Assembly: GCF_004795895.1 (NCBI RefSeq)
Contig: NZ_CP039250.1
Span: 248,001-312,000 of the forward strand
From: Sphingopyxis sp. PAMC25046
GTDB taxonomy: Bacteria > Pseudomonadota > Alphaproteobacteria > Sphingomonadales > Sphingomonadaceae
Direction: 5' to 3'
DNA length: 64,000 bases
The notes under the pieces are model-generated. The model ran no database searches, was not told the origin of the DNA, and saw only the letters and a list, made by a program, of their open reading frames with translations. The first letter of the stretch is position 1. Every line of letters begins with the position of its first letter. Positions 18,231 through 26,175 of the stretch are shown here, in pieces. The position numbers and the translations under genes were made by a program.

Positions 18231-18304
18231 TGGAGCGGGTGAAGGGAATCGAACCCTCGTCGTAAGCTTGGGAAGCTTCTGCTCTACCATTGAGCTACAC
18301 CCGC
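18231..18304 (-). tRNA. tRNA-Gly(CCC)
   Basis: A complete cloverleaf on the minus strand: acceptor gcgggtg / cacccgc, D arm agctcaatggtagagc, anticodon loop TTCCCAA (anticodon CCC), T arm gagggTTCGATTccctt, and an encoded CCA at 18231-18233. It decodes GGG. Confidence 0.95.
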
Positions 18305-18350
18305 GCGCCGTTTCTGGCCTTTGCCGCCTTCCGGCGCGGCGGTCAATCCT

Positions 18351-18821
18351 TCAGCGCGCCGCTTCGCGGATCGTCTCCATCGCGACGAAGGTCGAAGTGC
18401 TCGCGACGTGCGGCAGGCTCGAGATTTTTTCGCCGAGGACGATACGATAGCGACGGATGTCGGGGGTGCGGACCTTGAGCAGATAATCGAAGCTGCTCGC
18501 GATCATATGGCATTCCTCGACCTCGGGAATCTGCCGCACGGCCTTGTTGAACTGCTTGAGCGCCTCTTCGCGGGTGTCCGACAGCTTGACCTCGGTGAAG
18601 GCGACATGGTCGAGCCCCACCTTGGCTGGATCGACGATCGCGCGAAAACCGGTGATCAGCCCGCTGTCGACGAGGCGCTTCACGCGCTGCTGACACGGCG
18701 TTTTCGAAAGGCCGACCTGCACGGCCAGCTCGGTGAAGGTGATCCGCCCGTCGCGTCCCAGAATCGCGAGGATCTTGCGATCGAATTCGTCCAATTCGAC
18801 TATCAATGGGCTATTTTTCAT
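18351..18821 (-). CDS. Lrp/AsnC-family regulator, probable proline-dependent regulator of putA
   Basis: 156 residues. N-terminal HTH: ELDEFDRKILAILGRDGRITFTELAVQVGLSKTPCQQRVKRL, then the RAM/ACT-like effector domain (VAFTEVKLSDTREEALKQF, and GSSFDYLLKVRTPDIRRYRIVLGEKI). The gene is divergent from putA across about 100 bp. That is the classic arrangement of PutR, which activates putA in alphaproteobacteria when proline is present; assignment by context. Confidence 0.88.
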   Translation of the reverse strand: MKNSPLIVELDEFDRKILAILGRDGRITFTELAVQVGLSKTPCQQRVKRLVDSGLITGFRAIVDPAKVGLDHVAFTEVKLSDTREEALKQFNKAVRQIPEVEECHMIASSFDYLLKVRTPDIRRYRIVLGEKISSLPHVASTSTFVAMETIREAAR

Positions 18822-18918
18822 CTGAATCGACTAATATGTGCTCAAATCTTGGTCAATTCATATGTCACTTGCTATCAAACAAGTCGTATCGACTTCAGTC
18901 AATATGGTAGAAGCTGCC

Positions 18919-21900
18919 ATGATCCCAAGCCCCGACCGCGCCGCCATCCGCGCCCTCGCCCGCCGCAGCGAATCCGACATCGTCGCCGAGCTGCGCGCTG
19001 CCCTCGCAACCTCTTCGGCGAGCGTCGATGCCGTGACGCGCCGCGGGCTCGACCTGATCCGCAAGGCGAAGGCCGAGGGCGAGCGCGAAACGCTCGTCGC
19101 GCAGTTGATGAACCGTTATCGCCTGTCGACCGAGGAAGGCGTCGTGCTTATGTGCCTTGCCGAGGCGCTGCTGCGCGTTCCCGACAATGCAACCGCCAAC
19201 GCGCTGATCCGCGACAAGATCGCCGGGCGCCACTGGGCCGAGGGCGACGATGACGACAGCCCGCTGGTCGTTGCGCTGTCGGCGCGCGGCCTGTCGCTCG
19301 GTTCGGCGACGTTGATGCTCGATGCGATGGGCAGCAAGGCGAAACCGCTGAACCTGCTCAAATCGATGATCCGCCGCTCGGGCGAGCCGGTGATCCGTCA
19401 GGCCGCGCTCGCCGCGATGAAGCTGCTCGGCCAGCAGTTCGTGATGGGCGAGACGATCGACGCCGCGGTCAAGCGCGCCGACAAGGAAAAGAGCGAGCTC
19501 GCGAGTTTCGACATGCTCGGCGAAGCGGCGCGCACAGCGGATGACGCGCTACGCTATTTCGACAGCTATGCCGCGGCGATCGCGCGCATCGGCAAGGGCG
19601 CGAAGCCTGGCGACCCGCATGCCAACCACGGCATTTCGATCAAGCTGTCGGCGCTCCACCCGCGCTACGAATATCTGCAAACAGCGCGCGTGCGCGATGA
19701 GCTGATCCCGCGCGTGATCGAACTCGCGAAGGCGGCGCGCGCGGTGAATATCCCGCTGATGATCGACGCCGAGGAAAGCGACCGGCTGGAACCGCATGTG
19801 GACGTGTTCGCGGCGCTGATCGACGCCGGTATCGCCGACGGCTGGACCGGGCTCGGCATCGTCATTCAGGCGTATCAGAAGCGCGCGCCGGCGGTGATCG
19901 ACTGGCTCGCGAACCGCGCGCGGGCGCGCGGGGTCAAACTGTCGATGCGGCTCGTCAAGGGCGCCTATTGGGATACCGAGATCAAGCGCGCGCAGACGCT
20001 GGGCTTAAGCGACTTTCCTGTATTCACCGCCAAGCTGCACACCGACCTCAATTACATGCGCTGCGCGCAACTGCTGCGCGACTGCCAGGATTGCATCTAT
20101 CCGGCGTTCGCGAGCCATAATGCGATGACGCTTGCGTTCGTCGCCGAGCTGTTCGCGGGCGCCGATTACGAGCTGCAGCGGCTGCACGGCATGGGCGAGG
20201 GCGCGCACGACGCGCTCGTCGCGCTCTTCCCGCCGCCGCGTCCGGTGCGCGTCTATGCGCCGGTCGGCACGCATCGCGATCTGCTTGCCTATCTCGTTCG
20301 CCGCCTGCTCGAAAATGGCGCCAACTCCAGCTTCGTGCATCAATTCTCCGACCCCGACGTCAGCGCCGAACAGCTTGCGGTCGACCCGCGCAGCGTCGCG
20401 AGCGCGGCGTCGTCAAACATTGCAACCGGGCTCGAATTATTCGAGCCGGCGCGGCGCAATTCGCGCGGCTACGACCTTGGCGATCCGGGCGTGCCCGAGG
20501 CGCTGGTCGCGGCGATCGGCGCGGCGCGGCGCGCGGACCTGGTCGCGGCGCCGATCGTCGGCGGCGTCGCGCGCAAGGGCAAGGCGGATCCGGTGCGCAA
20601 TCCCGCGACGGGTGCGGTGGTCGGGCAGGTGATCGAGGCTGATGCCGCCACTGTCGCCGATGCCGTTGCTGCCGCGCGTAAAGCGCGGGACAATTGGAGC
20701 CTCGCGGGGGGCGCTTTCCGGGCCGGGCGGCTCGAACGCGCCGCCGACCTGCTCGAGGAGCATGACGCGCTCTTCCTCGGCCTCGCGATCGACGAGGCGG
20801 GCAAAACGCTCGTCGACGCGGTCGCCGAGGTGCGCGAGGCGGTCGATTTCCTCCGTTATTACGCCGCGCAGGCGCGCGCCGATTTCACCTATCCGGTCGC
20901 GCTTCCCGGCCCGACGGGCGAGCGCAACGAGCTGATGCTCGAAGGCAAGGGCGTGTTCGTTGCGATCAGCCCGTGGAACTTCCCGCTCGCGATCTTCTTG
21001 GGGCAGGTGTCGGCGGCGCTCGCCGCCGGCAATGCGGTGCTCGCGAAACCCGCCGAGCAGACGCCGCTGATCGCGCACGCCGCGGTCGAGCTGCTGCTCG
21101 AAGCGGGGATTCCGGGCGATGTGCTCCATTACCTCCCGGGCCGCGGCGAAACCGTCGGCGCGGCGCTGACAAGCCACGACGACATCATCGGCGTCGCCTT
21201 CACCGGATCGACCGAGGTCGCGCGAATGATCAACCGCAGCCTTGCGGGGCGCGACGGCCCGATCGCGACGCTGATCGCCGAAACGGGTGGCGCGAATGCG
21301 ATGATCGTCGATTCGACCGCGCTTCCCGAACAGGTGGCGCGCGACGCCGTTGCCTCGGCTTTTCAATCGGCGGGCCAGCGCTGTTCGGCGCTGCGGCTGC
21401 TGTGCGTGCAGGACGATGTCGCTGACACGATGATCGAGATGGTGGCGGGCGCGATGGCCGAACTCAACGTCGGCGACCCGTCGATCCTTGCGACCGACGT
21501 CGGCCCGATTATCGACGACGAAGCGCAGGCCAACATCGCCGCCTATGTCGCCGAAGCGCGCGCCGCTGGGCGGGTGATCGCCGAGGCGACGCGAACCAAC
21601 CTGCCCGCGGGCGGTCATTTCGTGCCGCCGGTGCTGATCCGGCTCGACCATGTCACCGATCTGAAGCGTGAGATTTTCGGCCCGGTTTTGCATGTCGCGA
21701 CATGGAAAGGCGGCGAGCTCGACGCGCTGATCGACGCGATCAACGCCTCGGGCTATGGCCTGACGCTCGGCGTTCACACGCGCATCGACGGTGTGGCGGC
21801 GCGTGTCGCGGCGCGAGCGGCGGTCGGCAACGTCTATGTCAACCGCAACCAGATCGGTGCGATCGTCGGCTCGCAGCCCTTTGGCGGGCGCGGGCTGTCG

Positions 21901-22014
21901 GGGACGGGGCCCAAGGCAGGCGGCCCGCATTATCTGCACCGCTTCGCCGAGGAAAAGTCGATCTCGACCGACATCACCGCGGCGGGCGGCAATGCGGCGC
22001 TGATGGCGGGGTGA
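18919..22014 (+). CDS. putA: Bifunctional proline dehydrogenase / L-glutamate gamma-semialdehyde dehydrogenase
   Basis: About 1031 residues. It oxidises proline to glutamate in two steps and channels the intermediate. A helical N-terminal part is followed by the FAD PRODH barrel (SIKLSALHPRYEYLQ, MRLVKGAYWDTEIKRAQ, ASHNAMTLAFVAELF; residues about 150-480). The ALDH domain follows (AISPWNFPLAIFLGQV, FTGSTEVARMINRSL, ETGGANAMIVD, catalytic Cys in SAGQRCSALRLL). The DNA-binding ribbon-helix-helix of enterobacterial PutA is absent, so it is not its own repressor; the divergent Lrp protein takes that role. Start ATG 18919 is preferred over 18904 and a frame opening at 18838; none has a strong ribosome site. 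Confidence 0.95.
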   Translation: MIPSPDRAAIRALARRSESDIVAELRAALATSSASVDAVTRRGLDLIRKAKAEGERETLVAQLMNRYRLSTEEGVVLMCLAEALLRVPDNATANALIRDKIAGRHWAEGDDDDSPLVVALSARGLSLGSATLMLDAMGSKAKPLNLLKSMIRRSGEPVIRQAALAAMKLLGQQFVMGETIDAAVKRADKEKSELASFDMLGEAARTADDALRYFDSYAAAIARIGKGAKPGDPHANHGISIKLSALHPRYEYLQTARVRDELIPRVIELAKAARAVNIPLMIDAEESDRLEPHVDVFAALIDAGIADGWTGLGIVIQAYQKRAPAVIDWLANRARARGVKLSMRLVKGAYWDTEIKRAQTLGLSDFPVFTAKLHTDLNYMRCAQLLRDCQDCIYPAFASHNAMTLAFVAELFAGADYELQRLHGMGEGAHDALVALFPPPRPVRVYAPVGTHRDLLAYLVRRLLENGANSSFVHQFSDPDVSAEQLAVDPRSVASAASSNIATGLELFEPARRNSRGYDLGDPGVPEALVAAIGAARRADLVAAPIVGGVARKGKADPVRNPATGAVVGQVIEADAATVADAVAAARKARDNWSLAGGAFRAGRLERAADLLEEHDALFLGLAIDEAGKTLVDAVAEVREAVDFLRYYAAQARADFTYPVALPGPTGERNELMLEGKGVFVAISPWNFPLAIFLGQVSAALAAGNAVLAKPAEQTPLIAHAAVELLLEAGIPGDVLHYLPGRGETVGAALTSHDDIIGVAFTGSTEVARMINRSLAGRDGPIATLIAETGGANAMIVDSTALPEQVARDAVASAFQSAGQRCSALRLLCVQDDVADTMIEMVAGAMAELNVGDPSILATDVGPIIDDEAQANIAAYVAEARAAGRVIAEATRTNLPAGGHFVPPVLIRLDHVTDLKREIFGPVLHVATWKGGELDALIDAINASGYGLTLGVHTRIDGVAARVAARAAVGNVYVNRNQIGAIVGSQPFGGRGLSGTGPKAGGPHYLHRFAEEKSISTDITAAGGNAALMAG

Positions 22015-22194
22015 AACGCGGACGCAGGTCGGGCATCAGTTAAAACCACGAGGCCCGATACAGAGTGGACAGCTGTCCCGGGCAATACGTCCGAAAGCGT
22101 CTCGCGGCAGAATGCCGCGGCGACCCTATATTATGGTTGCCCCCCGCAGCGGCTCCCGGATTAGCCGTTTCGGGGCGGCGCGCCAATGGGCATT

Positions 22195-23145
22195 TTACGC
22201 GCCCGGCACGCCGAGAAGCTGCGCCTGCGCCTTGAGCCGTCCCGCTTCGGCCGGGTTGGCGGCGATGCCATCCTTCAGCGCCTGCGCGGCCTTCGCCGTT
22301 TCGCCCAGAGTCATGCGGCTGCGCATCAGCATGATCCAGCGGTCGACGTCGGCCGGATTGGCCTTGAGCTTGGCTTCGAGGCCGCTCACCATGCCTTCGA
22401 TCATCGCGTCCTGCTGACCTTTGGGAAGCTGCGACGCGGCTTCCATGTCGGCGCGGCTCGGCCCCGGGATCGCGCGCGCGGCGACGGGCATTTCGTCGGC
22501 GGTCAGCGCGCGCGGCTGCGTGGCGGCAAGCCGCTCGGCGACGTCGATCTTGTGGATCTGCCCGACCTGTTCGATCGTGCGGCGCAGATCGGCTTCCCAC
22601 GGCGCCCCCTGCGGCGTGTCGGCGAGCAGTGCGAACCAATCGTCGAGCGCGCCTTTGTGATCGCCGCCGATGTCCTTTTTCACCGCGAGGAAATAGCGCG
22701 CGCGCGGGTCCTTCGCGTCGAGCGCGATTGCCTTGTCGAAAGCATCCGAAGCGGCGGCGGGCATCGGGTCGCTGTCGCTCGCCATCACCCGCGCTTCGCC
22801 GAGCGCCGACCACAGGCCCGCCGATTCGGGCGAAAGCGCGACGGCTTTTTCATATGCCGCGATCGCCCCCGCGAAATCGCCGAGGTCGAATTTCGCGGCT
22901 CCGAGCGCCGTCCACGCGTCGGCACTGTCCGGTTCGCGCTGCGTCCGCGCTTCGAGGTCGGCGAGCTGGTCGGATGGCGCGGCGGCGGCTTCGCTGGCCG
23001 GACCCGTGGCGGACGGCGTGGAATCGCGCCAGATCGCATAGCCGATCGCTGCGGCGAGCAGGATGAAGGCGGCGATCAATATCGCGCGATTGGTGCCTGT
23101 CATGCCGCCGGTCGCGGTTCCCGTCATCTTGTTGCCCTCGCTCAT
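22195..23145 (-). CDS. Membrane-anchored TPR protein (CcmI/NrfG-like)
   Basis: 316 residues. One membrane helix (AILIAAFILLAAAIGYAIW, about 20-38) anchors a periplasmic region with tetratricopeptide repeats: DSADAWTALGAAKFDLGDFAGAIAAYEKAVALSPESAGLWSALGEARV and later ARYFLAVKKDIGGDHKGALDDWFALLAD. This is the architecture of CcmI/CycH (NrfG), which escorts apocytochrome c to the heme lyase. The general cytochrome-c cluster lies 1.5 kb away, but the link is inference only, since no other ccm gene is in the window. Confidence 0.75.
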   Translation of the reverse strand: MSEGNKMTGTATGGMTGTNRAILIAAFILLAAAIGYAIWRDSTPSATGPASEAAAAPSDQLADLEARTQREPDSADAWTALGAAKFDLGDFAGAIAAYEKAVALSPESAGLWSALGEARVMASDSDPMPAAASDAFDKAIALDAKDPRARYFLAVKKDIGGDHKGALDDWFALLADTPQGAPWEADLRRTIEQVGQIHKIDVAERLAATQPRALTADEMPVAARAIPGPSRADMEAASQLPKGQQDAMIEGMVSGLEAKLKANPADVDRWIMLMRSRMTLGETAKAAQALKDGIAANPAEAGRLKAQAQLLGVPGA

Positions 23146-23301
23146 TTTTGCCCCTCTTTTACGGCCTGCAAAAAATGCGGGCTGTGCGCGCGGTCATATT
23201 GCCTTTGCTTGGCGATGGTGTAGCCTTTGGTCTGTAAGGTCGGTCAACGATAAAATCGTCAGGGGTCGCACCGGCTTTCCCAGTCGTCAGGGGAGGGGTG
23301 C

Positions 23302-24657
23302 ATGGCAGTTTCGGATCACGTCGATTTTGCGACGTTCATGGAAGGCGTGAAGCGACGCAATCCGGGGCAACCCGAATTCGTCCAAGCGGTGCAGGAAGTG
23401 TCCGAGGACATTTTCGATTTCATCGCCGACAAGGAAGAATATCACGCGCAACAGATTTTGCGGCGCATCGCCGAACCCGACCGGGTCGTCTCCTTCCGCG
23501 TCTGCTGGGAGGACGATAACGGCAATATCCGCGTTCAGCGCGGCTGGCGCGTCCAGAACAACAATGCCATCGGCCCGTACAAGGGCGGCATCCGCTTTCA
23601 CCCCAGCGTCACCGAAAGCGTGCTCAAATTCCTGGCGTTCGAACAGACGTTCAAAAATGCGCTCACCGGCCTGCCCATGGGCGGCGGCAAGGGCGGATCG
23701 AACTTCAACCCCAAGGGCAAGAGCGTGCGCGAGATCATGCGCTTCTGCCAGAGCTTCATGACCGAACTCTATCGCCACATCGGCGCCGACATAGACGTGC
23801 CCGCGGGCGATATCGGCGTCGGCGGGCGCGAAATCGGCTTCATGTTCGGCCAGTACAAGCGCATCACCAACGAGTTTACCGGGGTGCTCACCGGCAAGGG
23901 GCTCGAATGGGGTGGCTCGCTGATCCGCACCGAGGCGACGGGTTATGGTGCGGTCTATTTCCTCGCCAACATGCTCGCGGCGAAGGGGCAGGATCTGGTC
24001 GGCAAGAGCGCGGTGATTTCGGGATCGGGCAATGTCGCGACGCACGCCGCCGAAAAGATCGTCCAGCTCGGCGGCAAGGTGCTGACGCTGTCCGATTCGG
24101 GCGGTTTCATCCATGATCCCGACGGCATCACCCAGGACAAGATCGACTGGGTGAAGGCACACAAGACGCATCGTCGCGGGCGGATCGAGGAATATTGCGA
24201 AGAGTTCAAGACCGCGACCTTCACGCCCGGCAAGACGCCGTGGGGCGTGAAGTGCGACGTGGCCTTGCCCTGCGCGACGCAGAACGAGCTGCTCGGCGAA
24301 GATGCGAAGACGCTGGTCAAGAACGGCTGCATCGCGGTCAGCGAGGGCGCCAACATGCCGACCAACCTCGAGGGTGTGCACGTCTTCAAGGATGCGAAGA
24401 TCATGTTCGCGCCGGGCAAGGCCGCCAATGCCGGCGGCGTCGCGGTGTCGGGCCTCGAAATGAGCCAGAACAGCGGCCGGCGTGCGTGGAGCGAGGGCGA
24501 GCTGCAACAGATGCTCAAGGACATCATGGACGGTATCCACAAGAATTGCCTGACCTATGGCGATCAGGGCAACGGCTATATCGACTATGTGAAGGGCGCC
24601 AATATCGCGGGATTCAAGAAGGTTGCCGACGCGATGCTGGCTTTCGGGGTGGTGTAA
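23302..24657 (+). CDS. gdhA: NADP-specific glutamate dehydrogenase
   Basis: 451 residues, the short hexameric class I length. The substrate-binding motif PMGGGKGGSNFNPKGKS (catalytic Lys) is at about residue 125, and the Rossmann GSGNVATHAAEKIVQLG at about 240. It aminates 2-oxoglutarate to glutamate, in line with the ammonium uptake genes elsewhere in the window and with putA upstream, which also ends in glutamate. ATG at 23302 follows GGGAGGGG. The next gene begins 50 nt on, with no strong terminator between them. Confidence 0.95.
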   Translation: MAVSDHVDFATFMEGVKRRNPGQPEFVQAVQEVSEDIFDFIADKEEYHAQQILRRIAEPDRVVSFRVCWEDDNGNIRVQRGWRVQNNNAIGPYKGGIRFHPSVTESVLKFLAFEQTFKNALTGLPMGGGKGGSNFNPKGKSVREIMRFCQSFMTELYRHIGADIDVPAGDIGVGGREIGFMFGQYKRITNEFTGVLTGKGLEWGGSLIRTEATGYGAVYFLANMLAAKGQDLVGKSAVISGSGNVATHAAEKIVQLGGKVLTLSDSGGFIHDPDGITQDKIDWVKAHKTHRRGRIEEYCEEFKTATFTPGKTPWGVKCDVALPCATQNELLGEDAKTLVKNGCIAVSEGANMPTNLEGVHVFKDAKIMFAPGKAANAGGVAVSGLEMSQNSGRRAWSEGELQQMLKDIMDGIHKNCLTYGDQGNGYIDYVKGANIAGFKKVADAMLAFGVV

Positions 24658-24707
24658 ATCGATCCAGGGCGTAATAAGCGCCGGATTGGGCAAAAGGGGT
24701 ACTGCGG

Positions 24708-26171
24708 ATGACGGCGCACGCTGGGAAGGAGCGCGGCGATCGGCCTTGGGCGGCATTTGCCGCCCGTCTTCCCACGCGCGCGGCATTTGCCGTTCTGGCG
24801 GCGATGTTTCTCGCGCTCGCCATTGCGGCGTTCGTCTTTGCGCCGCCCGCGCGGTCGCAGGGCGAAAGCGGCGCGCGCTATACCGGCGTTGCCTCGTGCG
24901 CTGGCTCGACCTGCCACGGCCGGATGGAGGGTGACGGCACCGTCGTCCGTCAGGACGAGCTGATGAAATGGCAGGAGCCCTCGACCCCGGGCGGTGCGCA
25001 CAGCCGGGCCTGGGCGGTCCTCAATAACAATCGCAGCCAGTTCATCGCGCGCAATCTCGGCATCGGCGATCCCGCCAAGGCGCAGATGTGCCTCGGTTGC
25101 CACAGCACCGCGGGCACCGCGCGCGCGGTGCCGGCCGAGGATGGCGTCGGCTGCGAATCGTGTCACGGCCCCGCGGGCGGCTGGCTCGCGAGCCATTATG
25201 CCGGGGTGGGCACCAACGCCGATCCCGACCGCGAAATGCGCGACAAGCATCTCGCCAACCTGTCGGCGGGGCTCAAGAAGCTCGAGGATCCGGTGGTCCG
25301 CGCGGGCGTTTGCGTCGACTGTCACTTCGGTTCGGCCGCCGACGGTCAGTTCGTGACGCACCGCATCATGGCGGCGGGGCACCCGCGCATATCGTTCGAG
25401 CTCGACCTTTTTTCCTCGCTGCAGGCGCATCATCAGGAGGATGCCGATTACGGCTGGCGCAAGTTCGGCGCGCCGGGCGGCCGCACCGATCATGTCCAGA
25501 TGTGGGCGGTGGGACAGGCGACCGCGATCGAGCGCAGCCTCGCGCTGTTCCAGACGCGGCGCGGGACCGAGGGGATCTTCCCCGAATTCTACTTCCTCGA
25601 CTGCCACAGCTGCCACCGCCGCATCTTCGATCAGGCAAAGCCGGTGCGCACCGGGCTCGACAATGCAGGACGCAACCTTCCCGAAGGCATGCCGCCTTAT
25701 AATGACGAGAATCTGATCATGCTCGCCGCGGCGGCGCGCATGGCGTCGCCCGTGCTCGCCGATCAGCTCGCCGCGCGCACCGCGGCGTTCCACAAGGCGA
25801 TGGCGAGCGACCGGGCGAGCACGGTGCAGGCCGCGGCGGAGCTGTCGCAGACGGTCGCGTCGCTCAAGCGCGCGTTCGCCTCGCGCAGCTTCTCGGGCGC
25901 CGATGCCTTCGCGATGGTCGACGCGATTTCGGCGAAGGCGATCAGCGACCGCTACACCGACTATTCGGGGTCGCAGCAGGCGGTGATGGGGGTCGACACC
26001 CTGCTCAACGCGATGGTGTCGTCAGGGCGCATAACGGTGGGCGCGGCGGCGGGCATCCGCGGTGACATCGACCGCGCCTATGCCGCGGTCAAGGATCCCA
26101 ACGCCTATAAGCCGTCCGAATTCCAGGCCTCTTTCGGCAGCGCGGTGCGCGCGATCGGGGCGTTGCGGTAA
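24708..26171 (+). CDS. Pentaheme c-type cytochrome (cytochrome c554-like family)
   Basis: 487 residues. An N-terminal hydrophobic segment (about 27-47) acts as signal or anchor. Heme sites: an unusual CX4CH (CAGSTCH, near residue 64) and four CXXCH (CLGCH 128, CESCH 149, CVDCH 202, CHSCH 299). Extra histidines (HSRAW, GHPRISFELD, LQAHHQED) can serve as distal ligands. The C-terminal 170 residues are helical with no heme site. It is first in a four-gene operon: the GlcG lipoprotein starts 4 nt after its stop. Probably a periplasmic electron carrier to the outer-membrane partner genes; no reductase or oxidase active site is assigned. Confidence 0.9.
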   Translation: MTAHAGKERGDRPWAAFAARLPTRAAFAVLAAMFLALAIAAFVFAPPARSQGESGARYTGVASCAGSTCHGRMEGDGTVVRQDELMKWQEPSTPGGAHSRAWAVLNNNRSQFIARNLGIGDPAKAQMCLGCHSTAGTARAVPAEDGVGCESCHGPAGGWLASHYAGVGTNADPDREMRDKHLANLSAGLKKLEDPVVRAGVCVDCHFGSAADGQFVTHRIMAAGHPRISFELDLFSSLQAHHQEDADYGWRKFGAPGGRTDHVQMWAVGQATAIERSLALFQTRRGTEGIFPEFYFLDCHSCHRRIFDQAKPVRTGLDNAGRNLPEGMPPYNDENLIMLAAAARMASPVLADQLAARTAAFHKAMASDRASTVQAAAELSQTVASLKRAFASRSFSGADAFAMVDAISAKAISDRYTDYSGSQQAVMGVDTLLNAMVSSGRITVGAAAGIRGDIDRAYAAVKDPNAYKPSEFQASFGSAVRAIGALR

Positions 26172-26175
26172 GATC

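Noticed and set aside
24658..24707. A terminator after gdhA.
   Set aside because: Only a 4-bp stem (ggcg-taataag-cgcc) without a T-run; gdhA may read into the cytochrome operon.
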